A DNA stretch of 64,000 nucleotides from Chloroflexota bacterium (GTDB taxonomy: Bacteria; Chloroflexota; Limnocylindria; Limnocylindrales; CSP1-4): positions 1 through 64,000 of the forward strand of contig JADMIG010000005.1 in the NCBI GenBank assembly GCA_015478725.1, written 5' to 3'. A program made the translations under genes and the position numbers. The notes under the pieces were generated by a model, which saw nothing but the letters and a program-made list of their open reading frames with translations, ran no database searches and was not told the DNA's origin. Below, in pieces: positions 43,402 to 51,116 of the stretch (the first letter of the stretch is position 1; the number at the start of each line of letters is the position of its first letter).

Positions 43402-45233
43402 CCATGCCCTCCTGCGACGCCCGCCAGACCGGCGAGTTGCGCGTCCCGGTACGACTCCTTGTAGAGCCGACCGTCCGTCGAGATCTCCTCGAGCTCGAAC
43501 CGTTCCATCGTAATGGCGTCGAACGGGCATCGCTTGACGCAGAGAGCACAGCGGATGCAGCGCTCCTCATCGAGGATCATCGCCGCGCCCTGGCTCCAGC
43601 CGTACGCCTCCTCGACTTCCGGCAGGACCCCCTCGGACTTGAGCTGGTTCACGTCCACCATGTGGATGACGCCCTCCGGACAGACATCCGCACAGGCGCC
43701 GCAGAGGACGCAGCGGAACGGATCGAACCAGATGTTGAAGTTGCACATGAGGCACCGCGTCGACTCGGCGACCGCCTGGTTCGTCGTGTAGCCGAGCTCG
43801 ACCGGGGTGGTGAAGTTCACCTCCGGCTGGGTCGACGGCATGCGCGCGGCGAGCGGTGCCATCGGGATGTGCTGGCGCGGCAGGACGTCGTACAGCTCGG
43901 GCATGTCGTGGCGCCACGAGCTCGTGATCCTGACGTTCGCGGCGACGGTCACGTCCTGGCGACCGCTGAGATAGCGATCGATCGCATAGGCGCACTTCTT
44001 GCCGTGACCGGCCGCCTCGATGAGGGTCGTGGGGCCGGTCACGAAATCGCCACAGGCAAAGACACCCCGGACGTTCGTGGCGTACGTGGCGGGGTCCACC
44101 TTGACCCGTCCGCGGTTGATCTCGAAGCTCGCCTCGACCGGCAGGAACGTCAGGTCCGCGGCCTGCGAGACGGCCGGGATCACCGTGTCCGCCTTGACGA
44201 CGAAGTCGGAGCCGGGGATCGGGACGGGCGAACGACGACCGGATGCGTCCGGCTCGCCGAGCTTGTTGCGGATGAACCGCACGCCGGTGAGATGGCCGTC
44301 CTCGCCGATGAGCTCGACGGGGCTGACGAGGAATTCCATCCGCACGCCCTCGCGCTCGGTCTCGCCGAGCTCCTCCTCGTCCACCACGAGCTCGGAACGC
44401 GTCCGGCGATAGGCGATCGTCACGTGCTCCGCGCCATGGCGAAGGCTCGTCCGCGAGCAGTCCATCGCGGTGTACCCGCCGCCGATGACGACCACGTCGT
44501 TGCCGACCTCGAGCGGCTGGCCCAGGTTCGCCCGCTTCATGAAGTCGACGCCGTACTGAACGCCCGCGAGCTCCGAGCCCGGGACGTCGAGCTCGACGGC
44601 GTTCATCGCGCCGGCAGTGATCGCGACGGCGTCGAACTCCGCTTGCAGGCCCTCGAACGTGATCTCCGTGCCGATCGTCGTGTTGAATCGGAACGTGACC
44701 CCGAGCCGTTCGATGAGCCGGACGTCCATCTCGATCGCCTCGCGCGGGAGACGGAAGGCCGGGACCCCGATCAGCATCGTCCCGCCGGCGTACGGCAGGC
44801 TGTCGAAGACGGTGACGCCGAACCCCTTGAGGGCGAGCTCGCGAGCGACGGAGAGACCGGCCGGCCCGGCGCCGACCACGGCGACCCGCTCGTCGCGGGC
44901 CGTGATCCGCGGCATGACGTCCGGGATCCCGGACGCCTCGTGCCATTCGACGAGGAACCGCTTCATCGCCCGGATCGCGAGCGGGCGATCGATGTCACCG
45001 CGCCTACAGGCGCGCTCGCACGGAGCCGAACAGACGTACGAGCACATCGCGGCGACCGGGTTGGGATCCCGGCTGAGGATGTAGCCCTCCTCGAATCGTC
45101 CCTCGGCCGCGAGGTTGAGATAGCCGCGGCAGTTCGTCCCGACCGGGCACGCTTCCTGGCACTCGATGTTGCACTGGAGCCAGGACGCGTCGACCGGTTG
45201 AACGAGGAATTCCTGGTACGGGTCGATGGCCAC
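43398..45233 (-). CDS. GltD-like FAD/Fe-S oxidoreductase leading the bc operon
   Basis: This 611-residue protein has an N-terminal Cys-rich domain (CNIECQEACPVGTNCRGY, then CSYVCSAPCERACRRG), then an FAD/NAD(P) module with VAVVGAGPAGLSVARELA and VVVIGGGYTAMDCSRT, as in the glutamate synthase small subunit. The C-terminus has two 4Fe-4S motifs, CVLCGACADVCPEG and CIRCALCVKRCPFDAI. Its stop overlaps the cytochrome b start, so the product is made with the bc complex. It could pass NAD(P)H or ferredoxin electrons to quinone or directly to the complex. Confidence 0.9.
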   Translation of the reverse strand: MAIDPYQEFLVQPVDASWLQCNIECQEACPVGTNCRGYLNLAAEGRFEEGYILSRDPNPVAAMCSYVCSAPCERACRRGDIDRPLAIRAMKRFLVEWHEASGIPDVMPRITARDERVAVVGAGPAGLSVARELALKGFGVTVFDSLPYAGGTMLIGVPAFRLPREAIEMDVRLIERLGVTFRFNTTIGTEITFEGLQAEFDAVAITAGAMNAVELDVPGSELAGVQYGVDFMKRANLGQPLEVGNDVVVIGGGYTAMDCSRTSLRHGAEHVTIAYRRTRSELVVDEEELGETEREGVRMEFLVSPVELIGEDGHLTGVRFIRNKLGEPDASGRRSPVPIPGSDFVVKADTVIPAVSQAADLTFLPVEASFEINRGRVKVDPATYATNVRGVFACGDFVTGPTTLIEAAGHGKKCAYAIDRYLSGRQDVTVAANVRITSSWRHDMPELYDVLPRQHIPMAPLAARMPSTQPEVNFTTPVELGYTTNQAVAESTRCLMCNFNIWFDPFRCVLCGACADVCPEGVIHMVDVNQLKSEGVLPEVEEAYGWSQGAAMILDEERCIRCALCVKRCPFDAITMERFELEEISTDGRLYKESYRDAQLAGLAGVAGGHG

Positions 45234-45310
45234 GAGGTGGTCGAGCCTCTCCTGCGTGAGCGGATGCGAGGGGGACGAAACGGGGGCGCGCGCCGATCAG
45301 CGGCTCTCGG

Positions 45311-45341
45311 AATCTACCATCCGCGTCGGAACGGGCGCAAA
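45311..45341 (-). promoter_or_regulatory. possible promoter of the bc operon
   Basis: TTGCGC (45336-45341), 19-base spacer, TAGATT (45311-45316) on the minus strand, 78 bases before the ATG of the flavoprotein gene. Confidence 0.4.
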
Positions 45342-45671
45342 ACGTTGCCCGGCGGCCGTCCTCCGAGCGCCGCGGCGTTTGTCTCAACCGCTCATCCCCG
45401 GAGCCTTCGAGTCGGGAGCGAGGTCCGGCAGGCCCGGCCTGACCTGCCAGGATGCCTGGCCAAGCGTGGTCGACCCCCGCGGAGGCCGCCATTCGACGCG
45501 GATCCGTACCGAACGTTCTGCCGGCGAGCGAACGAGACCTCGGCGACGCGCTCCGTCCTCCGACCGCCCGACCGCCCGACTGCCTCTCGGACGATCGCGA
45601 CGGGCCGCTGGGACACCGATCGGCGACACCGAATGGATCGTTCGTCGGGTTGACCCCACACCGAGTGGCAG
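45342..45671. other. intergenic region, no gene seen
   Basis: This is the stretch between the divergent bc operon and the coiled-coil protein gene. Reading frames crossing it have no start signals and look like noise. No repeat or hairpin stood out. Confidence 0.4.
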
Positions 45672-45700
45672 CTACGCTGCGGGACGGGTGAGGCGTCGGC

Positions 45701-47521
45701 ATGGGACACGAGCCGGGTCGGTCGAGGAGGTCGGCGGTGGTCGCGAGCGAGTTCGCATTCCTGGTGCTCGGACTGATCCTCGGGATCCCGAGCGGCGCGG
45801 CCATCCTCGTCGTCATCCGGGCTCGGCCGCAGACCCCGCATGAGGTCCGCCTCATCGTCGCCCCGGACAGTGTGCCCCGGCGGCGACCCTCCACGCTTGC
45901 CCACGACCCGTTCTCGGCCCGGGAACCGGCGATCGCGACGGCGGGGCCAGCGGACGTCGAGTGGCACGGCGGCCCGCCGGTGCCGGTCGGCGGAGCCAGC
46001 GGTCGTACATCCGTTCGGCCGAGCGTCGCCGTCCCGGTGGCGGTCGGCCTGGATCCGGTGCTCGCCACGATCCGCCGCGGGGCGCCGATCGCCGCGAGCC
46101 GGGCCGTGGCTCAACGGGAGCCGAGCCGGACCGCGGCGGCGGCCGGGATCGCCATGCTCGAGACCGGGATCGAGGTGAGCTCACTCGAACGGGCGAGCGC
46201 AGCATCCGAACCCCGGGCGGTCGACGACGCGCCCACCGGCATCCAGGCGTCCGCGCCCGACGCCGAGCCCACCGGCATCCAGGCGTCCGCGCCCGACGCG
46301 ACCTCCGCGACCTCCGCGACCTCCGCGACCTCCGCGGCACAATGTTCCGACGAGCGGCGAACGGTCGACGAACGATGTGCGCTCGCCGACCGGCTCGCCG
46401 CCGGAGCCGAGGCTGCGGCCGTGACCCTGCGGACCGCGCGTCGCGAGTACGACGACCATGCCGCCCGGGCGGATGCTGGCGCGGCGATCGCCGACGTGCG
46501 GTCGCAGCGAGCGGCGAAAGATGCTGCCCAGGCCGCGTTCCGCGAGGCGCGGGCAGTGGCGTCGACGCACGATCCCGTCGAGGCGGCCGCCCGGGCGTGG
46601 CTCCAGGAGATCAACCGGATCAACACGACCGCCCGCGAGGCGAGCTCCGATATGACCCTCGAGCGGGCGGCAGCGGTCGCCCTCATCGGGACGATCGAAC
46701 ACCTCACCGTGGAGGCGGATGCTGCCCGCGTGCAGGCCGAAGCGGCACAGACGGCCTGCCTCGAAGCGAGGGATGCCCTCGCGGCGTGCGAGGAACAGGC
46801 GGCCACGGCGAGCTCACCGCTCCAGCCGTCGCTCGCGCCGGACGAACCGCCGGGTCCCGGAGCCACCCCGGTCACGGCCGCAGGCGTCGCGACAGGCGTC
46901 GCCACGCAACCCGACGAGTCGGCGCTCGGCGGATCGCTCGTGACTGCGGCCATCGCCGAACGCTCGCGGGTCGGATCCGCGACGATCCTCCGCCTCCTGT
47001 CCGGCGATCGCAGCGCGCTCGACCGCGTCGCCGCGAACCTGTCCGCGGGCGACCCGGCGGAGGAGCACCGCTGGCGGCTCGCTCTGAGCGATCTCGTCGA
47101 CGCCATCGTGGGCCGGGCGATCGAGGCATGCTCGTTCGTCTTCCCGGATGCACACCCGTTCTGGGGTCTGTTCCCGCCCGCCCAGAGCCACGACATCGCC
47201 CTCGCCCTCTCATCGCTCGGCTTCCGGACCGACAGATCGGGCAGCTTCATCGACGACCGGGCGCCGGGCCAGCGCGAGTTGTCGCTCGCGCTCGGCTATG
47301 CGGGGATCGACCCGATGCGGATCCGCCACTGGCCCACGGAAGCCGAGCTGCCGCTGCTCTATCGAGACGTGATCGTGGCGGCCGGCGAGTACCTCGTCGC
47401 GACGGCACCGGGGCTCACCCTCGGCGAACTCGTCGCGGTCCTCGGCCGGCAGGCTGACGCGCTCACGGATCTCTGGAATGCCTGGGGGACGATCCGGCCG
47501 CTGCTCATCGAACCGGCCTGA
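45701..47521 (+). CDS. large single-pass membrane protein with coiled coil, unknown
   Basis: This 606-residue protein has one N-terminal membrane helix (about 15-40, ASEFAFLVLGLILGIPSGAA), a low-complexity stretch with two 12-residue repeats (PTGIQASAPDA) and a Ser-Ala-Thr run, an Ala/Glu/Arg coiled coil (about 220-370), a Pro/Gly linker, and a folded C-terminal domain (about 400-606) with FPDAHPFWGLFPPAQ. GGTGAGG precedes the ATG. No family is recognised. The design suits a membrane-tethered scaffold or stalk. Confidence 0.75.
   Translation: MGHEPGRSRRSAVVASEFAFLVLGLILGIPSGAAILVVIRARPQTPHEVRLIVAPDSVPRRRPSTLAHDPFSAREPAIATAGPADVEWHGGPPVPVGGASGRTSVRPSVAVPVAVGLDPVLATIRRGAPIAASRAVAQREPSRTAAAAGIAMLETGIEVSSLERASAASEPRAVDDAPTGIQASAPDAEPTGIQASAPDATSATSATSATSAAQCSDERRTVDERCALADRLAAGAEAAAVTLRTARREYDDHAARADAGAAIADVRSQRAAKDAAQAAFREARAVASTHDPVEAAARAWLQEINRINTTAREASSDMTLERAAAVALIGTIEHLTVEADAARVQAEAAQTACLEARDALAACEEQAATASSPLQPSLAPDEPPGPGATPVTAAGVATGVATQPDESALGGSLVTAAIAERSRVGSATILRLLSGDRSALDRVAANLSAGDPAEEHRWRLALSDLVDAIVGRAIEACSFVFPDAHPFWGLFPPAQSHDIALALSSLGFRTDRSGSFIDDRAPGQRELSLALGYAGIDPMRIRHWPTEAELPLLYRDVIVAAGEYLVATAPGLTLGELVAVLGRQADALTDLWNAWGTIRPLLIEPA
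46231..46337 (+). repeat. 36-bp and 9-bp tandem repeats in the coiled-coil gene
   Basis: Two copies of a 36-bp period unit (46231-46299) are followed by four copies of acctccgcg (46301-46337). All keep the reading frame. Confidence 0.85.
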
Positions 47522-47527
47522 CGGGGC

Positions 47528-48298
47528 TCACCCGCCGCCGTCCTCCTCGTCGTCGTCCTCCTCGTCGAGGATGATCCGGCGGAAGGACTCCGCCGCCGCG
47601 ACACCGATCCGGGCGCCCTCCTCGGCGGCGGAGGATCGGATCCGGTCGGCAAGCCGCTCGGGTTCGCGGATCTGGCTCTCGTGGACCCGGAGGGCGTCGA
47701 TCTTGCGGTCAACGGCCAAGCCCACGTCCACCCATACGTTCGGCTGTTCAGTCCAGAAGAGGTACAGGCGCCGGACCCGGTGCGCGGCAAGGCCGTCGCG
47801 GGCCAGCCAGGGGAATGCCATCGGGTTGCGCGCCGCCGGATAGGCGGCGTCCACCGCGGCGATCCCGGCGGTCCGGTGATCGGCGTGATTCACGCCTCCG
47901 TCCGTCCAGAACACCATCTCCGGGTCGTTGCACAGGATCGCGTCGGGGCGGAAGGCACGGATCTCGCGGACGAGATGCTCCCGGAGTGGCAGATCATTCG
48001 CCAGGGCGCCGTCCGGCTGGTGGAGGAAGACGACCTCGTCATAGCCGACGATCGCCGCGGCCGTTCGCTGCTCCCGTTCTCGTGTCGCGGCGAGAGCCAG
48101 GGGATCGGCGTCGGGATCCTCGCCGCCAGCGTCGCCGCTCGTGCAGCACACGAGGCGACCCACGGACCCCCCGGCGATCCAGCTGGCGGCGGTCGCCGCC
48201 GGCCCGAAGTCGGCGTCGTCGGGGTGGGCGACGATGACCATGAAGCGGGAGGGGCGCCAGTCTTCGACGACGGGCGATGCGGGTTGCGACGGTTTCAT
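47528..48298 (-). CDS. PIG-L family N-acetylglucosaminyl deacetylase
   Basis: The protein has 256 residues. The zinc site is VIVAHPDDADFGPA (His-x-Asp-Asp) with a third ligand in VNHADHRTAG. It resembles MshB/BshB-type deacetylases that remove acetyl from sugar precursors of mycothiol, bacillithiol or glycolipids. The C-terminus is an acidic run (DEEDDDEEDGGG). It is convergent with the coiled-coil gene, with only six bases between stops. Confidence 0.88.
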   Translation of the reverse strand: MKPSQPASPVVEDWRPSRFMVIVAHPDDADFGPAATAASWIAGGSVGRLVCCTSGDAGGEDPDADPLALAATREREQRTAAAIVGYDEVVFLHQPDGALANDLPLREHLVREIRAFRPDAILCNDPEMVFWTDGGVNHADHRTAGIAAVDAAYPAARNPMAFPWLARDGLAAHRVRRLYLFWTEQPNVWVDVGLAVDRKIDALRVHESQIREPERLADRIRSSAAEEGARIGVAAAESFRRIILDEEDDDEEDGGG

Positions 48299-48415
48299 TC
48301 CTCGGGTAGCATCCCGGTCGAGGCTTCGCTCGTCTCCCCCCACGCGCGAAGCCTCATTCGATTCCTCCGCCCGACGCGATCGAGCTGCCGCCCGATCATC
48401 GGATCGACCGACCGG

Positions 48416-48901
48416 TCATCCGCGGGCCGCGTCGCGAAGCGATCGATAGGTCTCGAGGACCTCGGCCGCGTGACCATCCGCCTTCACCTTCGGCCAGACG
48501 TGCGCGATCCGTCCCTCCGGATCCACGAGGAAGCTCGAGCGGATGATCCCCTCGTATTCGCGTCCGTACGACTTCTTGAGCCCCCAGGCGCCGTAGACCT
48601 CGGCGACCCGATGACCGTCGTCCGCCAGGAGCGTGAACGGGAGCTCGAACTTCGCCCGGAACCGGGCATGGCTCGCGGCTCCGTCCGGACTGACGCCCCA
48701 CACGGCGAGACCCTCGCCGGACGTCACCGGGTGGAGGTCGCGGAACTGGCACGCCTCCGTCGTGCACCCGGGCGTGTCGTCCTCGGGATAGAAATAGACG
48801 AGCGTCCATCCGCCGTGCTGTTCGGTGAGTCGGTGGAGCACGCCCTCGTCGTCCGCGAGTGCGACCTCGGGGGCCAGGTCGCCGGTCGCCGGCATGCTCA
48901 T
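48416..48901 (-). CDS. bcp: peroxiredoxin, BCP type
   Basis: The protein has 161 residues. The peroxidatic Cys lies in DTPGCTTEACQFRD (Cys at about 46), with the second Cys five residues later as in 2-Cys BCP proteins. The fold ends with WPKVKADGHAAEVLETYRSL. It reduces hydrogen and lipid peroxides with thioredoxin. The ATG overlaps the thiN stop (ATGA) and also has its own TACGCT box six bases upstream. Confidence 0.93.
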   Translation of the reverse strand: MSMPATGDLAPEVALADDEGVLHRLTEQHGGWTLVYFYPEDDTPGCTTEACQFRDLHPVTSGEGLAVWGVSPDGAASHARFRAKFELPFTLLADDGHRVAEVYGAWGLKKSYGREYEGIIRSSFLVDPEGRIAHVWPKVKADGHAAEVLETYRSLRDAARG

Positions 48902-49602
48902 CGCGTCAGCGTAGCAGGGGCCTCGACGATGAGCAGTCGGCCCGCCCGGATGGCGACGGTCGCGCGTCGCCCGAGCCGGATGTTCGAGATCCCTCGCGCG
49001 GGACCAAGGCGGAGCGGCTCGTCGGAGAGCGGATAGCGGAGGCCGGACGTTGTCACGCCCATGACGTCGTCGCCGAGCGGCAGGAGCGACACGAGATCGC
49101 CGGGCCGTCCCTCGAGCTCCCGGCTGGCTGGGCCGCGAAGGAGGACGATGCGCGCCCGCGGGTCGACGATGGCCGGGCTGCGCTCGGCGAGGGCCGGGTG
49201 GGCGAGCAGCGCGACGTTCGCCAGGGCGTGATCGAACCGTGCACCGCCGAGCGCGCCGACGATGACGACCCCCGTCGCCCCGAGCTCGACGGCTGCCAGG
49301 ATGGCCAGCTCGGTGTCCGATTCGTCCTTCGCGACAGGTGCGGTGCGGACCTCGACGCCGGCCGCCGCGAACCGGTCCAGGTCCTCCGCGCCGAGCGAGT
49401 CATCGTCGCCGACGATGAGGTCGATCGCGAACCCGAGCCGCTCCGCACCGCGAGCGCCGCCGTCCGCGGCGACCACGAGCGTCGCGCCGTCTGCCCATCC
49501 AGGCCACGCGGCGTCGATCGCCGCGCGATCCGGGACGTCCCCATCCGCGACGACGATCGCGAGGCGGCCGCCGGAAGCCGCGAGCCCGGTACGCTGGTCC
49601 AC
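48898..49602 (-). CDS. thiN: thiamine pyrophosphokinase
   Basis: The protein has 234 residues. The catalytic motifs are VAADGGARGAERLG, VGDDDSLG (usually GDFDS) and KDESDTELAI, and the GGARFDHALANV turn is typical. It makes thiamine diphosphate from thiamine and ATP, the cofactor of KorB in this window. I chose GTG 49602, which sits six bases after TAGGAT; the earlier GTG at 49608 touches that box and is unlikely. Confidence 0.87.
   Translation of the reverse strand: MDQRTGLAASGGRLAIVVADGDVPDRAAIDAAWPGWADGATLVVAADGGARGAERLGFAIDLIVGDDDSLGAEDLDRFAAAGVEVRTAPVAKDESDTELAILAAVELGATGVVIVGALGGARFDHALANVALLAHPALAERSPAIVDPRARIVLLRGPASRELEGRPGDLVSLLPLGDDVMGVTTSGLRYPLSDEPLRLGPARGISNIRLGRRATVAIRAGRLLIVEAPATLTR
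48908..48913 (-). promoter_or_regulatory. -10-like box before bcp
   Basis: TACGCT on the minus strand, six bases before the bcp ATG, located inside the 3' end of thiN. Confidence 0.4.
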
Positions 49603-49608
49603 CGTCAC

Positions 49609-49614
49609 ATCCTA
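49609..49614 (-). promoter_or_regulatory. -10 box of thiN
   Basis: TAGGAT on the minus strand, six bases before GTG 49602. It sets the start choice. Confidence 0.5.
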
Positions 49615-49702
49615 CTCATCGACCCCTCCTCGACCGCGGGACCGCGCTGCCGGATCCCCGCAGCACCGAGAATCCCCGCCCAGGGCGGCCTGAGCCGCAT
49701 GC

Positions 49703-49708
49703 TAGACT
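49703..49708 (+). promoter_or_regulatory. -10 box of the YbaK-like gene
   Basis: TAGACT, seven bases before GTG 49716. Confidence 0.55.
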
Positions 49709-49715
49709 CCCGTCC

Positions 49716-50270
49716 GTGCCCGACGACGAGCTCCATCCCGCGATCCAGCGCGTCCTCGAGGCGGCCGCGCGGAAGGGGGTGACGCTCGAGGTCCGCGTCT
49801 TCCCGGAGACCACCCACACCGCGGCGGATGCCGCCGCTGCGGTGGGTGCGGAGCTCGGCCAGATCGTCAAGTCGCTCGTCTTCGTCGTCCCGGCTGATGG
49901 CGGGACCATCGAGCCGATCCTCTGCCTCGTGGCGGGCCCGAACCGCGTCGATCTCGCGCGGCTCGCTGCCGTCGTGGGGGATCAGCGCATCCGGCGGGCG
50001 AGCGCCCGCGAGGCGAACGAGCTCACCGGATTCGTCATCGGCGGCATCCCTCCGATCGGCCACGCCCGTGCGATCCGGACGATCATGGACCCCGATCTCG
50101 GACGGTTCCCCGTCGTCTGGGCCGCGGCCGGGACGGATACCGCGGTGTTCCCGGTCCCGCCGGCCACGCTCCGGACGCTCGCCAACGCGACGGTCGCGCC
50201 GATCGTGGAGGATCGCCCACGCGAACCTGCGGGCACGATCGAGGGGGCGAGGCAGGGGGCCGGCGCCTGA
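49716..50270 (+). CDS. YbaK/EbsC-family aminoacyl-tRNA deacylase
   Basis: The protein has 184 residues of the YbaK/ProX editing fold. GAELGQIVKSLVFVV carries the conserved Lys, and TGFVIGGIPPIGHA is the GGxxPxGH-like motif that shapes the substrate pocket. It probably hydrolyses mischarged Cys- or Ala-tRNA(Pro). GTG start, leaderless type. Its stop overlaps the CTG start proposed for the next gene. Confidence 0.88.
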   Translation: MPDDELHPAIQRVLEAAARKGVTLEVRVFPETTHTAADAAAAVGAELGQIVKSLVFVVPADGGTIEPILCLVAGPNRVDLARLAAVVGDQRIRRASAREANELTGFVIGGIPPIGHARAIRTIMDPDLGRFPVVWAAAGTDTAVFPVPPATLRTLANATVAPIVEDRPREPAGTIEGARQGAGA

Positions 50271-50854
50271 GTCCGGATCCCGGATCAGGGGAGGCACAGC
50301 AGGCCGTCGTCCAGTACCCGGGTGGGATCCGGGCCCGGTACCGCTGGGCGGGGAGCGGCGGCGCACGAGCGGTCTTCGCGCTCACGGAGGCCGGCGGCAC
50401 ACTCGAGGATCTCGGCCGCCTCGTCTCGGATGAGCCGGACCGGTTGTGCCGCGCGGAGGTCCGCGTCGAGCGGCCGGGCGGCGCCTGGGCGGTCCGGCTC
50501 GCCTCGGCGATCTCGGACGTCCCCCAGGGGATCCTCTGGGACGTCCCGGCGCTCCTCGTCGTGCGGTACGGCTTCGCCGCATATGGGCTCGAGTCGCGCA
50601 GCGGGATCCTCCGCTGGCTCCATCGGAGCGGAACGCCGCTCGTGACGGTCGTCGGCTCGCCGCGTCTCGAGCACATCCTCGTCCAGTCCGAGCTCGAGAC
50701 GTTCGCCGTCGATGCGGATGGTGCCACCGTGTGGCGAGCGGCCCACTCGGACGTCGTGACGGCGGCGGAGCTCGTCGGCGGTCGTCTCGTCCTCACGAGC
50801 TTCAGCGGCGCCATGAGCGCGCTCGACCCGGTGACCGGACGGGCGGCAGGTTGA
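50267..50854 (+). CDS. beta-propeller-like hypothetical protein (non-canonical start)
   Basis: The C-terminal half reads HILVQSELETFAVDADGATV then GGRLVLTSFSGAMSALDP, blades like those of PQQ/WD40-type propellers. The N-terminal half (GGIRARYRWAGSGGARAVFA) also looks coding. No ATG or GTG lies in frame upstream; the first standard start is TTG 50444, which would cut 59 residues. A CTG at 50267 overlaps the YbaK stop as CTGA, matching the coupling seen elsewhere, so I propose it (195 residues). Function unknown. Confidence 0.6.
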   Translation: MSPDPGSGEAQQAVVQYPGGIRARYRWAGSGGARAVFALTEAGGTLEDLGRLVSDEPDRLCRAEVRVERPGGAWAVRLASAISDVPQGILWDVPALLVVRYGFAAYGLESRSGILRWLHRSGTPLVTVVGSPRLEHILVQSELETFAVDADGATVWRAAHSDVVTAAELVGGRLVLTSFSGAMSALDPVTGRAAG

Positions 50855-50892
50855 GGCGCACCGCCAGCAGCGCGGTCGGGATGTGGACGTTC

Positions 50893-50916
50893 GGTGGATA
50901 ACCCGGCGGATAACCC
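50893..50916 (+). repeat. 12-bp direct repeat upstream of promoter
   Basis: GGTGGATAACCC and GGCGGATAACCC stand head to tail, 33 bases before a TTGACG -35 box. The spacing suits a regulator bound upstream of RNA polymerase. Confidence 0.65.
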
Positions 50917-50949
50917 GGCCGTTCGCATGGATCTCGTGGACAGACGGCG

Positions 50950-50978
50950 TTGACGTCGCGCGGTCGCAGGCCTAGCGT
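50950..50978 (+). promoter_or_regulatory. sigma-70-type promoter of a small RNA or leader
   Basis: TTGACG (50950-50955), a 17-base spacer and TAGCGT (50973-50978). The same -35 hexamer drives the initiator tRNA. Confidence 0.65.
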
Positions 50979-50984
50979 GGAACG

Positions 50985-51075
50985 CAGCCCGAAGGGGCCG
51001 AGCGTACGCTAACGGCTGAGATCGCCTCAAGGCCCACGCGTCGGGTAGGTTCCTTCGGGCCCTTCTGTGCCCTCC
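50985..51075 (+). ncRNA. candidate structured small RNA or 5' leader
   Basis: A 9-pair stem joins 50987-50995 (GCCCGAAGG) and 51052-51060 (CCTTCGGGC). Inside it GGCC at 50996 can pair with GGCC at 51031, enclosing the small hairpin TGAG-ATCGC-CTCA (51017-51029). It begins where the promoter predicts. It does not match SRP, 6S, tmRNA or a riboswitch I know. It could be a free RNA or the leader of the following operon. Confidence 0.45.
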
Positions 51076-51079
51076 GGAC

Positions 51080-51085
51080 TATCAT
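51080..51085 (+). promoter_or_regulatory. -10 box before a tiny leader peptide
   Basis: TATCAT, seven bases before GTG 51093. Confidence 0.45.
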
Positions 51086-51092
51086 CGCCGCC

Positions 51093-51116
51093 GTGACCCA
51101 CCGGATCGAGCCGTGA
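51093..51116 (+). CDS. possible 7-residue leader peptide MTHRIEP
   Basis: GTG 51093 lies seven bases after a -10 box and its TGA overlaps the GTG of the next gene (GTGA). Translation of the leader would bring ribosomes onto a gene that has no Shine-Dalgarno. It is too short for coding statistics, so this is a positional inference. Confidence 0.35.
   Translation: MTHRIEP

Noticed and set aside
45226-45843. 205-residue plus-strand frame upstream of the coiled-coil gene
   Set aside because: No hydrophobic core or motif, it overlaps the start of the better supported gene, and no start signal is seen.
50893-50916. Possible DnaA boxes (GTGGATAA-like) and an origin of replication
   Set aside because: Only two degenerate copies, no AT-rich region, and no dnaA, dnaN or rpmH nearby.
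51014-51030. GGCTGAGA resembling the TPP riboswitch core
   Set aside because: The second half of the TPP core (GAACCTGAT...) is missing and the gene after it is not a thiamine gene.
50985-51075. Bacterial SRP (4.5S) RNA
   Set aside because: The invariant GGAAGGAAGCAGCC-type loop is absent although size and promoter would fit.
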